From NCBI GenBank assembly GCA_964535215.1, contig CAZHST010000038.1, positions 1 to 26,539 on the forward strand: a DNA stretch of 26,539 nucleotides. The letters are read 5' to 3'. The notes beneath the pieces were generated by a model. It worked only from the letters and a program-made list of their open reading frames with translations. It was not told the DNA's origin and searched no databases. The position numbers and the translations under genes were made by a program. This document shows positions 7,473-15,192 of this stretch, piece after piece (position 1 is the first letter of the stretch; each line of letters begins with the position of its first letter). This DNA comes from JACQHM01 sp964535215. Lineage in GTDB: Bacteria > Methylomirabilota > Methylomirabilia > Methylomirabilales > JACQHM01.

Positions 7473-8597
7473 ATGCAGCCAACCAAGCCCCGGAAGCCTC
7501 CGTTCTTGCCTGAAGCGGTCTTAGGGGGTCTGCTGCTCATCGGACTCCCCCTCCTGAACCTCCTCGGGATCCTTTCCAACTATTATCTGAACCTCTTCGG
7601 CAAATATCTCTCCCTGGCGATCCTCGCCTTGGGGATGGATCTGATCTGGGGGTATACGGGGATCCTGAGCCTGGGGCAGGCTGTCTTCTTTGGCCTGGGA
7701 GCCTATTCCCTCGGGATGTACCTGATGTTGGAATCAAGCGGGAAGGGAGTGTACGGCGAGCCGATCCCCGATTTCATGATCTGGAACCAGGTCTACCAGC
7801 TTCCCCTGTTCTGGAAGCCTTACCGGCACTTCTGGTTCGCCTTCCTCTCCTCCCTTCTGCTCCCGGCCCTCGCCGCCTTTCTCATCGGGTCCTTGACCTT
7901 TCGCCGGAGGGTCGGCGGGACCTATTTTGCCATCCTGACCCAGGCCATCGCCTTTGCTACCTGGCTCCTCTTCAACCGGAACGAGCTGAACTTGGGGGGG
8001 ACCAACGGCCTCACCGATTTCAAAACCATCCTGGGGTTCTCCCTGGGCAACCCGAGTACGCTCAGGGGGCTTTACCTGGTCACGGTCCTTTGTCTCGTCG
8101 GGAGTCTTCTCCTCTGCCGGTGGCTGGTCAGCTCGAAGATGGGCCTGGTGCTGACGGCCCTCCGGGATCAGGAAGAGAGGCTCCGCTTCCTGGGCTATCC
8201 CGTTGCTCAGTATAAAACCTTCAGCTTCGTGATAGCGGCGGCTCTGGCCGGCTTGGCCGGGGCCTTGTATGTGCCACAGGTGGGGATCATCACGCCCGGC
8301 CAGATCGGCGTCCTCCCTTCGTTAGAGATCGTGGTCTGGGTCGCCGCCGGGGGCAGAGGGACCCTTTTCGGGGCCCTCCTGGGGACCGTTGGGATCAACG
8401 CTGCCCGGAGTCTCTTGACCGCCCACGCCCCGGAGTGGTGGCCGATCATCCTGGGGGGACTGTTCGTGGCGGTCGTGCTCTTGTTCCCGGACGGGCTGAT
8501 CGGTCTCCCCCACCAGCTCCGTCAGAGGGGGCGTCAGATTCGAGGAAGGTTCTTTGAACGAGGTCGTGTTCAGCCGTCAGCCATCAGCCGAGACTAG
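7473..8597 (+). CDS. urtC: Urea ABC transporter, permease UrtC
   Basis: A 374-residue permease with about eight to ten hydrophobic segments, starting at an ATG preceded by GGGAGGGAG. Diagnostic stretches are GMDLIWGYTGILSLGQAVFFGLGAY (about residues 53-77), the FRRRVGGTYFAILTQA segment and ALRDQEERLRFLGYPVAQYK in the loop that contacts the ATPases. It pairs with UrtB in the inner membrane. The last codons (VQPSAISRD) and the stop are encoded by a tandem heptamer repeat at 8570-8590, so the natural C-terminus may have been replaced or extended by repeat DNA. Confidence 0.94.
   Translation: MQPTKPRKPPFLPEAVLGGLLLIGLPLLNLLGILSNYYLNLFGKYLSLAILALGMDLIWGYTGILSLGQAVFFGLGAYSLGMYLMLESSGKGVYGEPIPDFMIWNQVYQLPLFWKPYRHFWFAFLSSLLLPALAAFLIGSLTFRRRVGGTYFAILTQAIAFATWLLFNRNELNLGGTNGLTDFKTILGFSLGNPSTLRGLYLVTVLCLVGSLLLCRWLVSSKMGLVLTALRDQEERLRFLGYPVAQYKTFSFVIAAALAGLAGALYVPQVGIITPGQIGVLPSLEIVVWVAAGGRGTLFGALLGTVGINAARSLLTAHAPEWWPIILGGLFVAVVLLFPDGLIGLPHQLRQRGRQIRGRFFERGRVQPSAISRD
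8570..8590 (+). repeat. Three tandem heptamers TCAGCCR at the end of urtC
   Basis: TCAGCCG (8570-8576), TCAGCCA (8577-8583) and TCAGCCG (8584-8590) are three directly repeated heptamers differing at one base. They encode the final residues of UrtC; its stop follows at 8595. A related set occurs on the other strand at 22809-22829. Confidence 0.75.
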
Positions 8598-8637
8598 AGG
8601 CTGGGGTTTCCAGCCTCCCGTCTCCTGGGGGGGTGGC

Positions 8638-9393
8638 ATGGGGAAGCACGGGACCATCATCTACCTTGAGGATGTCACCGTCAGCTTTGATGGCTTTCAG
8701 GCCCTCCGGGGGGTGAACCTCTACGTCGACCACGGTGAGCTTCGGGCCCTGACCGGCCCCAACGGCGCGGGGAAGACAACCCTCCTGGATGTGATCTGTG
8801 GGAAGGTGAAGCCGGAGAAAGGACGGATCATCTTCGGGGAGAGGGCCGATCTGACCAAGCTGGAGGAGCACGAGATCGCCACCCTTGGCATCGGGCGCAA
8901 ATTCCAGACCCCTACCGTCTTCAAGAACCTGACCCTCCTTGAAAACCTGGCCCTTGCCCTTCGCCGCCCTCGGAACGTCTTCTCGACCCTGTTCGGATGC
9001 CTCACGCCCGAACAGACCCACAGGATCCATTCCACCCTGGAGACCCTTGGCCTCATGAAGAAGGCCCATCAGAAGGCAGGCTCCCTCTCCCACGGCGAGA
9101 TGCAGTGGCTGGAGATCGGAATGGTCATGGTCCAGGACCCGGAACTCTTCCTCCTGGACGAGCCTGTTGCCGGTATGACGGAAGAGGAACGGGAGAAGAC
9201 CAGCCAGCTCCTCCAATGGATCGCCAAAGATCATGCGGTCCTCATCGTCGAGCATGACATGGAATTTGTCCGCAAGACGGTCCAAAAGGTGACGGTGCTC
9301 CATGAGGGAGCCATCCTGTGTGAGGGGCCGGTGGAGGAGGTGCAACGCGATCCCCGCGTCATCGAGGTCTATCTGGGAAGGGGGCGAACCTGA
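8638..9393 (+). CDS. urtD: Urea ABC transporter, ATP-binding protein UrtD
   Basis: A 251-residue ABC ATPase. Walker A is GPNGAGKT at residues 40-47, followed by the Q-loop region GIGRKFQTPTVF, the UrtD-type signature LSHGEMQWLEIGM, Walker B LFLLDEPVAGM and the His-switch VEHDMEF. The ATG at 8638 gives the usual UrtD length and the expected opening IIYLEDVTVSFDGFQAL; an in-frame ATG at 8554 would add 28 residues overlapping urtC and read through the heptamer repeat, so it is less likely. A G-run lies upstream rather than a clean ribosome site. Its stop overlaps the urtE start (TGATG). Confidence 0.92.
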   Translation: MGKHGTIIYLEDVTVSFDGFQALRGVNLYVDHGELRALTGPNGAGKTTLLDVICGKVKPEKGRIIFGERADLTKLEEHEIATLGIGRKFQTPTVFKNLTLLENLALALRRPRNVFSTLFGCLTPEQTHRIHSTLETLGLMKKAHQKAGSLSHGEMQWLEIGMVMVQDPELFLLDEPVAGMTEEEREKTSQLLQWIAKDHAVLIVEHDMEFVRKTVQKVTVLHEGAILCEGPVEEVQRDPRVIEVYLGRGRT

Positions 9394-10085
9394 TGCTGAG
9401 CATTCAAGGCCTTAGCGCCGGGTATGGAGAAAGCCGGATCCTGTGGGATGTCCACCTCCATGTCCCTGAAGGGCAGATCGTTTGTCTCATGGGGCGAAAC
9501 GGGGTGGGGAAGACGACCCTCTTAAAGGTCATCATGGGCCTCCTCAAGCTGTGGAGAGGCTCCATCCTCTTTAACGGGGAGGATCTTGCTCGCCTGTCCC
9601 CTGATGAGCGGGCCAGACGGGGGATCGGCTATGTCCCTCAGGGGCGGGAGATCTTCCCTGGACTGACGGTGCTGGAGAACTTACAACTGGGGCTCGTGGC
9701 CCAGGGGAAAGACGGTATGATCCCTGGCGAGATCTTCCAGCTTTTCCCGGCATTAAAGAGGATGCTGACCAGGAAAGGGGGAGGGTTAAGCGGGGGGGAG
9801 CAGCAGCAGCTGGCGATTGCCAGGGCCCTGGTCACCCGCCCCAGGCTCTTGCTCCTTGATGAGCCGACCGAAGGCATCCAACCCTCGATCATCCTGGAGA
9901 TCGAGGACGTCATCCGACGGATCAAAGAGGAAGGTCACCTCTCCATCCTCCTGGTGGAGCAGTATCTCGAATTCGCCTGGCGGTTGGCCGATTATGCCTA
10001 CGTGATGGAAAAGGGCTCGATGGTGGCGGAGGGAAGGATCCAGGAGCTTCAGGAGGAAGCTATCCAACGGTATCTCACCCTCTAG
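9393..10085 (+). CDS. urtE: Urea ABC transporter, ATP-binding protein UrtE
   Basis: A 230-residue ABC ATPase, partner of UrtD. Walker A is GRNGVGKT (residues 34-41), the Q-loop is GYVPQGREIFPGLTV, the signature LSGGEQQQLAIARAL and Walker B LLLLDEPTEGIQPSI. The GRNGVGKTT and EPTEGIQPSII stretches are typical of UrtE rather than LivF. The start codon at 9393 shares an A with the urtD stop, indicating translational coupling. ureC follows 11 bases downstream, so transporter and enzyme are probably co-transcribed. Confidence 0.95.
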   Translation: MLSIQGLSAGYGESRILWDVHLHVPEGQIVCLMGRNGVGKTTLLKVIMGLLKLWRGSILFNGEDLARLSPDERARRGIGYVPQGREIFPGLTVLENLQLGLVAQGKDGMIPGEIFQLFPALKRMLTRKGGGLSGGEQQQLAIARALVTRPRLLLLDEPTEGIQPSIILEIEDVIRRIKEEGHLSILLVEQYLEFAWRLADYAYVMEKGSMVAEGRIQELQEEAIQRYLTL

Positions 10086-10096
10086 GGGAGGATCCG

Positions 10097-11812
10097 ATGA
10101 AGATCAGCCGGAAGCCCTATACGGACCTCTTCGGCCCCACGACAGGGGACCGGTTCCGATTGGCCGATACCGATCTCCTCTGCGAGATCGAACGGGACCT
10201 TCTGATCTACGGGGACGAGGTGGTCTTTGGGGGCGGGAAGACGATCCGGGACGGGATGGGCCAGTGTCCCGGGATGACCAACACCCAGGGGGCCCTGGAT
10301 CTTGTCATCACGAACGTCATCATCATGGACCCCATCCTGGGGATCCTGAAGGCAGACCTGGGGGTAAAGGAGGGGCGGATCGCCGGGATCGGGAAGGCGG
10401 GGAACCCCTATGTCATGGACGGTGTGGATCCCCGTCTCATCGTGGGGCCCGGGACCGAGGTGATCAACGGGGCGCACCTGATCGCGACGCCAGGGGGAAT
10501 TGACACCCACATCCACATGATCTGCCCCCAGCAGGCCTTCGAGGCCCTCTCCAACGGGATCACCACATTGATCGGAGGAGGGACCGGCCCGGCCGATGGG
10601 ACGAAGGCGACGACCTGCACCCCCGGCCCTTGGAACATCCACAGGATGCTGGAAGCCGCCGAGGGCCTCCCCGTGAACTGGGGCCTCCTGGGGAAGGGGA
10701 ATGCCAGCCGGCCCGGACCCCTGATCGAGCAGCTGGAGGCCGGGGCCTGCGGTTTAAAGATCCATGAAGACTGGGGGGCGACCCCGGCCGTCATCCGGTG
10801 CTGCCTCACCGTGGCCGACCAGTACGACGTCCAGGTCTCTATCCACACGGATACCTTGAACGAGGCCGGTTTCGTCGAGGAGACCATCGCCGCCATTGAC
10901 GGGAGGACGATCCACACCTTTCACACGGAGGGGGCCGGGGGGGGCCATGCCCCGGACATCATCAGGATCGCCGGGGAACCCAACGTCCTCCCCTCCTCGA
11001 CGAACCCCACCAGGCCCTACACGGTCAACACCCTGGACGAGCATCTGGACATGCTCATGGTCTGCCACCACCTGAACCCGGCCGTCCCCGAGGATGTCGC
11101 CTTCGCCGAGAGCCGGATCCGGGCCGAGACGATCGCGGCGGAGGATGTCCTCCATGACCTGGGGGTGTTGAGCATGTACTCCTCCGACTCCCAGGCCATG
11201 GGGCGGGTGGGGGAGAGCTTCACCCGCCTCATCCAGACGGCGGACAAGATGAAGCGGATCAAGGGGAAACTCCCTGAGGACTCGCCGACCCATGACAACT
11301 TCCGGGTCCTCCGGTACCTGGCCAAGCTCACCATCAACCCCGCCATCGCCCACGGGATCGCCGACCTCGTCGGGTCGCTGGAACCGGGGAAGCTGGCCGA
11401 TATCGTCCTGTGGCCTATTCCCTTCTTCGGGGCGAAGCCAAAGATGGTCATCAAAGGGGGATTCATCAACTGGGCCCTGATGGGGGATCCGAACGCCTCT
11501 ATCCCGACGCCGGAGCCTGTCTCCTACCGCCCCATGTTCGGGGCCTTTGGCGCTGCGTTGCCCAGGACCTCTGTGACCTTTCTCTCAAAGGCCGCCCTGG
11601 AACTGGGCGTCCCCGAAAGGCTGGGTCTCAAGCGGATCATCCACCCTGTTTCGCGCTGCCGGGGCCTGACCAAGCGTCAGATGGTCCGGAACGACAGGAC
11701 CCCGGTGATCGAGGTGGATCCCGAGACCTACCAGGTGAAGGTAGACGGCGCTCTGGCCACGGTGGAGCCGGCCGAGCGGCTGGCCTTGACCCAGCTCTAC
11801 TACCTGATCTGA
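10097..11812 (+). CDS. ureC: Urease subunit alpha (catalytic)
   Basis: A 571-residue urease alpha subunit of normal length, opening MKISRKPYTDLFGPTTGDR. All catalytic residues can be seen: nickel ligands H138 and H140 (DTHIH), the carbamylated lysine K221 (LKIHEDWG), H250 (SIHTDTLNE), H276 (HTFHTEG) and D364 (YSSDSQAMGR), plus H223 and the flap residues C323 and H324 (MVCHHL). It hydrolyses urea to ammonia and carbamate in the cytoplasm. AGGGGAGGATCCG before the ATG is a good ribosome site. Nothing suggests inactivity. It is separated from ureA and ureB by urtABCDE, an unusual order. Confidence 0.98.
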   Translation: MKISRKPYTDLFGPTTGDRFRLADTDLLCEIERDLLIYGDEVVFGGGKTIRDGMGQCPGMTNTQGALDLVITNVIIMDPILGILKADLGVKEGRIAGIGKAGNPYVMDGVDPRLIVGPGTEVINGAHLIATPGGIDTHIHMICPQQAFEALSNGITTLIGGGTGPADGTKATTCTPGPWNIHRMLEAAEGLPVNWGLLGKGNASRPGPLIEQLEAGACGLKIHEDWGATPAVIRCCLTVADQYDVQVSIHTDTLNEAGFVEETIAAIDGRTIHTFHTEGAGGGHAPDIIRIAGEPNVLPSSTNPTRPYTVNTLDEHLDMLMVCHHLNPAVPEDVAFAESRIRAETIAAEDVLHDLGVLSMYSSDSQAMGRVGESFTRLIQTADKMKRIKGKLPEDSPTHDNFRVLRYLAKLTINPAIAHGIADLVGSLEPGKLADIVLWPIPFFGAKPKMVIKGGFINWALMGDPNASIPTPEPVSYRPMFGAFGAALPRTSVTFLSKAALELGVPERLGLKRIIHPVSRCRGLTKRQMVRNDRTPVIEVDPETYQVKVDGALATVEPAERLALTQLYYLI

Positions 11813-11824
11813 AGAGGGATCAAG

Positions 11825-12178
11825 ATGCTGATCCGCCACATCGTCGAGGAGGCCAACGTTGACGGCGAGGGCTTCGTCAAAGACCCGAGAAGGGCCAGGC
11901 ATGGCCTCATCCAGGCCTTGAAGATTCTGGACCTCGGGGGGGAGATTGATCCCTTGACCCACCTGAACCTGGACTTCCCGGACCACCGGATGACGACCTG
12001 CATCGTTGCGGAGCGGCCGGAGAAGGGGGCAAAGGTTGTGGTTGACGGTGATGGTCTTCTCATCGCCAGGGTAAGGCCGGAAGCGTATGAGCACCTGGGA
12101 AGGGTTGACATCGATCTCCGGAGGGGCCAGTGGCTGGAGGTCCACAGGGGCCGTCGGTTCAGGCTTCCCCTTTCCTAA
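11825..12178 (+). CDS. Unrecognised 117-residue protein in the ureE position
   Basis: A 117-residue protein between ureC (12 bases upstream) and ureF, with AGAGGGATCAAG before its ATG. I do not recognise the family. It has no signal peptide or membrane segment and lacks the His-rich tail and the conserved GNRH-type motif of UreE. Visible stretches are KDPRRARHGLIQALKILDLG (about residues 19-38), LNLDFPDHRMTTCI (47-60) and a Gly/Asp-containing beta-like region VVVDGDGLLIARVRPEAYEHLG (71-92) that faintly recalls the UreE N-terminal domain. Scattered histidines (H5, H26, H46, H54, H90, H107) and C59 could bind metal, but that is speculation. Its 3' end overlaps the ureF start by 49 bases, which supports it being a translated operon gene. 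A diverged nickel chaperone or a urease-associated protein of unknown function are both possible. Confidence 0.7.
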   Translation: MLIRHIVEEANVDGEGFVKDPRRARHGLIQALKILDLGGEIDPLTHLNLDFPDHRMTTCIVAERPEKGAKVVVDGDGLLIARVRPEAYEHLGRVDIDLRRGQWLEVHRGRRFRLPLS

Positions 12179-12846
12179 GCGCCCTCCAGCTTGCCGACGC
12201 CTTCTTCCCCTCGGGCCTCTACACCCTCTCCCACGCCCTTGAAGCCTTCGTCCAGGAAGGGCTCGTGAAGGGTCTTAAGGAGATGGAGGAGCTTCTGAAG
12301 GACTATCTGGCCCACCTGGTGGGGCCGTCAGATAGCGTAGCCGTGGCATGGGCCTGGGAGGCAGCTTCGAAAGGGGATCTGGACCTCCTGGTGGAGGTGG
12401 ACCGGAGGCTCCTGGCCATGAAGCTCGTGAAGGAGTTCGGCCAGGCCTCGGTAAGGTCGGGGAGGCAGCTCCTCTCGGTCGCGGCCACCTTCCTTCCTGA
12501 CCCCTTCCTGCTCCGCTATCACGAGGCCACCGTCCAGGAGAAAAGCCCCGGGAACTTCGCCACCGCCCTCGGGGTTGTCGCCAAGACGTTAGAGCTCGAG
12601 AAGGAACAGGCGATGCTAATTGAGCTTTACTCCTTCGCCACAAGCTTCCTGGGGGCTGCCATGCGCCTGATCCGCCTCCCCCACGATGAGGCCCAGGCGA
12701 TCCTTCACCGGTCAAAGCCCCTGATGGTCCAGGTGGTGGAGCAGAACCGCGGGAGGGCCCTGGAGGAGATGCGGGCCTTCGCCCCTTTCATTGACCTCAT
12801 GGGGATGAAGCACCAGCGGAGTCGGATCCGACTCTTCATCAGTTAG
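12130..12846 (+). CDS. ureF: Urease accessory protein UreF
   Basis: A 238-residue UreF with the family opening LSALQLADAFFPSGLYTLSHALEAFVQEG (about residues 16-44) and the ending QRSRIRLFIS. UreF binds UreD and, with UreG, forms the complex that loads nickel into apo-urease. The start is GTG at 12130: GGAGGGG at 12120-12126 lies directly upstream and no other start precedes the conserved LQLADAFFPSG block. This makes the gene overlap the upstream unknown gene by 49 bases, consistent with coupled translation. ureG follows after 9 bases. Confidence 0.92.
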   Translation: MAGGPQGPSVQASPFLSALQLADAFFPSGLYTLSHALEAFVQEGLVKGLKEMEELLKDYLAHLVGPSDSVAVAWAWEAASKGDLDLLVEVDRRLLAMKLVKEFGQASVRSGRQLLSVAATFLPDPFLLRYHEATVQEKSPGNFATALGVVAKTLELEKEQAMLIELYSFATSFLGAAMRLIRLPHDEAQAILHRSKPLMVQVVEQNRGRALEEMRAFAPFIDLMGMKHQRSRIRLFIS

Positions 12847-12855
12847 GAGGAAGGG

Positions 12856-13476
12856 ATGGGAAGGATTGCCAGGGTTGGCGTCGGTGGACCTGTCGGCTCG
12901 GGAAAGACGGCCCTGATCGAACGGTTAGTGCCGAAGTTCGTCGAGGCAGGCTACGGGGTCATCGTGGTCACCAATGACATCGTCACGGTGGAGGACGCCC
13001 TCCGTATCAAGCGGACCCTCCGGGGGATCTTGGACGAGGAGCGGGTCCTGGGGGTGGAGACAGGGGCCTGCCCCCACACGGCCGTTCGGGAAGACCCGAC
13101 GATGAATCTGGCAGCCATCGAGGAGATGGAGCGGAGGTTCCCCGACGCCCACCTCCTCTTCGTGGAGAGTGGCGGGGACAACCTGACCCTGACCTTCAGC
13201 CCCGCCCTGGTGGACTACTTCATCTATGTCATTGACGTGGCCGCCGGGGACAAGATCCCGAGGAAGAACGGTCCCGGCATCACCCACTCGGACCTCCTGG
13301 TGGTCAACAAGGTGGATCTCGCGCCGTATGTGGGGGCCAGTTTGAAGGTGATGGAGGAAGATTCCAAGAAGATGCGGGGGGCCAAGCCCTTCCTGTTCAC
13401 CAACTGCTTGACCGGTGAGGGGATTGACGATGTCGTCAAATGGCTCAAGCGGGATGCGCTCTTTGAGGAGCGATGA
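12856..13476 (+). CDS. ureG: Urease accessory GTPase UreG
   Basis: A 206-residue nickel-delivery GTPase. It has Walker A GPVGSGKT at residues 11-18, the metal-binding CPH motif at C72-P73-H74 (ETGACPHTAVRED), ESGGDNLTLTFSPALVD and the guanine-specificity segment NKVDLAPYVGA. AGGAGGAAGGG precedes the ATG. UreG dimerises around nickel through Cys-Pro-His and drives urease maturation by GTP hydrolysis. There is no His-rich N-terminal extension, so with no UreE visible the nickel source for UreG is unclear. The end overlaps the ureD start by 23 bases. Confidence 0.97.
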   Translation: MGRIARVGVGGPVGSGKTALIERLVPKFVEAGYGVIVVTNDIVTVEDALRIKRTLRGILDEERVLGVETGACPHTAVREDPTMNLAAIEEMERRFPDAHLLFVESGGDNLTLTFSPALVDYFIYVIDVAAGDKIPRKNGPGITHSDLLVVNKVDLAPYVGASLKVMEEDSKKMRGAKPFLFTNCLTGEGIDDVVKWLKRDALFEER

Positions 13477-14386
13477 GGCCTTCTCCCCCCCAAAGGTCCT
13501 CCCGCGGGAGTTCACCCTGTTCGAGACAGAGGTGACCCAGCTCGGCGTGGGGCAGGCAGGGAAGGTCGGCCTCCTTCAGGTAGAGCTCGAAGCCTTGAAC
13601 GGAAAGACCAGGATCAAAAACCTCTTCTTCCGGGTTCCTCTTCAGGTCCAGAAGGCCCTGTACCTCGACCCAGCCCTCCCTGGAATGGCCTTCCTCACCC
13701 TCCTGAACCCGACCGGCGGCATCCTCCAGGGGGATCGGTTGAGGATCAACATCCTCGCCAAAGCCTGGAGCCTCGTCCACATCACAACCCAGGCGGCGAC
13801 GAAACTTTACCGGATGGAGGAGAACTACGCCATCCAGACCGTCAACATCCAGGCCGAGGAGGGAACCTACGTGGAGTACCTGCCGGATCCTGTTATCCCC
13901 TTCCAGGGGTCCAGGTTTTACCAGGAGGTGACCCTCCAGGTCCACGAGGAGGCGACCCTTCTTTTCTGGGAGATCCTCCTCCCCGGCCGGGTCGCCATGG
14001 GGGAGTCCTTCGCCTATGAGCTCTACGCTTCCAAAGTGATGGCTTTCGATCAGAGGCAGAGGCTCCTCCTCTTGGACACCCTTCTCCTCCAGCCCCGGGT
14101 ATGCCCGCTCAAGAAAAAGGGGATCCTCGGGGACCAGGAGGTCGTGGGGAGTTTCTACCTCTTGACCCGGAGGCTGAAGGCCCGGGAGCTGGCCGGAAGA
14201 CTCCACGAGGTCTTCCAGGAAGAAGGAAGCCTCGGAGGGACCAGCGAGCTTCCGACAGAGGCCGGCGTTGTCGCCAGGGTCTTAGGCCCCGATTCACGCT
14301 CCGTCTCCCGGGCCTTAGAGAGAGCCTGGAAAGCGGCCCGATTAGCCCTTTTAGGGGCTCCCGCCCCCCCACCCCGGAAGCCCTGA
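13454..14386 (+). CDS. ureD: Urease accessory protein UreD (UreH)
   Basis: A 310-residue UreD. Family markers are LNPTGGILQGDRL (about residues 82-94), TTQAATKLYRM, VEYLPDPVIPFQGSRFY and LLFWEILLPGRVAMGE. UreD binds urease and carries UreF and UreG. The ATG at 13454, inside the end of ureG, is the closest in-frame start ahead of the conserved region; ATGs at 13415 and 13430 would add up to 13 residues, and ribosome sites are weak for all three. The C-terminus ends in a Pro-rich tail (APAPPPRKP). This is the last gene of the plus-strand cluster; the next gene converges on it. Confidence 0.92.
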   Translation: MRSLRSDEAFSPPKVLPREFTLFETEVTQLGVGQAGKVGLLQVELEALNGKTRIKNLFFRVPLQVQKALYLDPALPGMAFLTLLNPTGGILQGDRLRINILAKAWSLVHITTQAATKLYRMEENYAIQTVNIQAEEGTYVEYLPDPVIPFQGSRFYQEVTLQVHEEATLLFWEILLPGRVAMGESFAYELYASKVMAFDQRQRLLLLDTLLLQPRVCPLKKKGILGDQEVVGSFYLLTRRLKARELAGRLHEVFQEEGSLGGTSELPTEAGVVARVLGPDSRSVSRALERAWKAARLALLGAPAPPPRKP

Positions 14387-14482
14387 TTCCTTCGGAACCC
14401 CAGCGGAGCGGCTCTTCGCCGGCCCGGTGTCCCGTTGACCCGGCCCCTCCTTCTCCCCATCTCAGGGAACACCTGGACAGGA

Positions 14483-15130
14483 TCAGTGATGATGCCCGCC
14501 GTGGGCATGCTCTCCCTCCTTGGGCACAAGGGTCTTGAGGTAGGCGACGAGATCAACCAGCTCCTGAAGCGTTAGGACATCGTTATAGCTCGGCATCTTG
14601 GACAATCCATCCCCTCCCAGAAACCCGTCCCCCTCGAGGAGGACCGCATTCGGGTTGAGGATGGACTCGGCCAGGTACTCGGCGGAATGCACCCCCATTC
14701 CGGTGAGGTCAGGGCCAAGGCCGCCGACCTCGCCCGGCTTGCCGGGAAATCGTTCCCCTTCGATCTTGTGACACTTGTAGCACTCAAACTTCACGAAGAG
14801 ACGCCTTCCCTGCTTCGGGTCCCCGACCGGGATGGTAAACTTCCAGCCTTTGGGAACCCCACCCGGATCCATGGCAACACCGGCGTGGTCGGCCGATATC
14901 CTGATGGGTGTCCGGCCGTCGTAGCCCACCACCAGCCCCTGGGGCTGCTCACCTTCCGCCTCCTCCCTCTGCTCCTTGTCTGGCCCAGACCCCATAAAGT
15001 GGCCGGGAGCCCCGTGGCCCCCATGCTCCTCCTCATGCGCCTGCACAGACAGAGGGACCTGAGAGCCCCAGAAGGCCAGCCCAAGCGCCACACCGATCGC
15101 AACAACCACCAGTAGACCCCTTCCCCTCAT
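14483..15130 (-). CDS. Secreted histidine-rich monohaem cytochrome c
   Basis: A 215-residue protein starting at the ATG at 15130; GGAGG (minus strand, 15140-15136) five bases upstream decides this start. Residues 1-31 form a signal peptide (MRGRG, hydrophobic core, ending VQA). The single haem site is CYKCH at C117-H121, and M179 in KMPSYND is the likely axial ligand, in the class I pattern with the site preceded by GRRLFVKFE. Both mature ends are histidine-rich: HEEEHGGHGAPGH at 32-44 and a terminal HAHGGHHH. These could bind copper, nickel or zinc in the periplasm. It follows ntrC by 62 bases on the same strand. Its electron partner cannot be told from the sequence; its link to nitrogen genes is only positional. 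Confidence 0.85.
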   Translation of the reverse strand: MRGRGLLVVVAIGVALGLAFWGSQVPLSVQAHEEEHGGHGAPGHFMGSGPDKEQREEAEGEQPQGLVVGYDGRTPIRISADHAGVAMDPGGVPKGWKFTIPVGDPKQGRRLFVKFECYKCHKIEGERFPGKPGEVGGLGPDLTGMGVHSAEYLAESILNPNAVLLEGDGFLGGDGLSKMPSYNDVLTLQELVDLVAYLKTLVPKEGEHAHGGHHH

Positions 15131-15148
15131 GACAACCTCCACCAATTT

Positions 15149-15162
15149 GGATCATTTGATCC
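15149..15162. promoter_or_regulatory. Palindrome upstream of the cytochrome gene
   Basis: GGATCA-TT-TGATCC is a perfect 6-bp inverted repeat starting 19 bases before the cytochrome c start codon. The half-site sequence ATTTGATCC recurs in another palindrome upstream of the livK-like gene (22769-22777). It could be an operator for a shared regulator. A second small inverted repeat, GCAGAA-AATC-TTCTGC (15172-15187), lies right after the ntrC stop. Confidence 0.35.
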
Positions 15163-15192
15163 TTTTAATGAGCAGAAAATCTTCTGCCCTTG

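Noticed and set aside
6527..7579. A 350-codon open frame on the minus strand opposite urtB
   Set aside because: The translation is a hydrophilic His/Arg/Pro-rich sequence typical of antisense frames; urtB on the plus strand has clear permease motifs.
11825..12178. Calling the small gene after ureC a normal ureE
   Set aside because: Position fits, but the conserved GNRH-type motif, C-terminal metal domain and His-rich tail of UreE are not visible, and the resemblance is limited to one short beta-like stretch.
14387..14482. A terminator hairpin between the convergent ureD and cytochrome genes
   Set aside because: Short GC-rich complementary segments exist (GCCGG and CCGGC around 14419-14446), but the stem is only about 5 bp with a long loop and no T-run on either strand.
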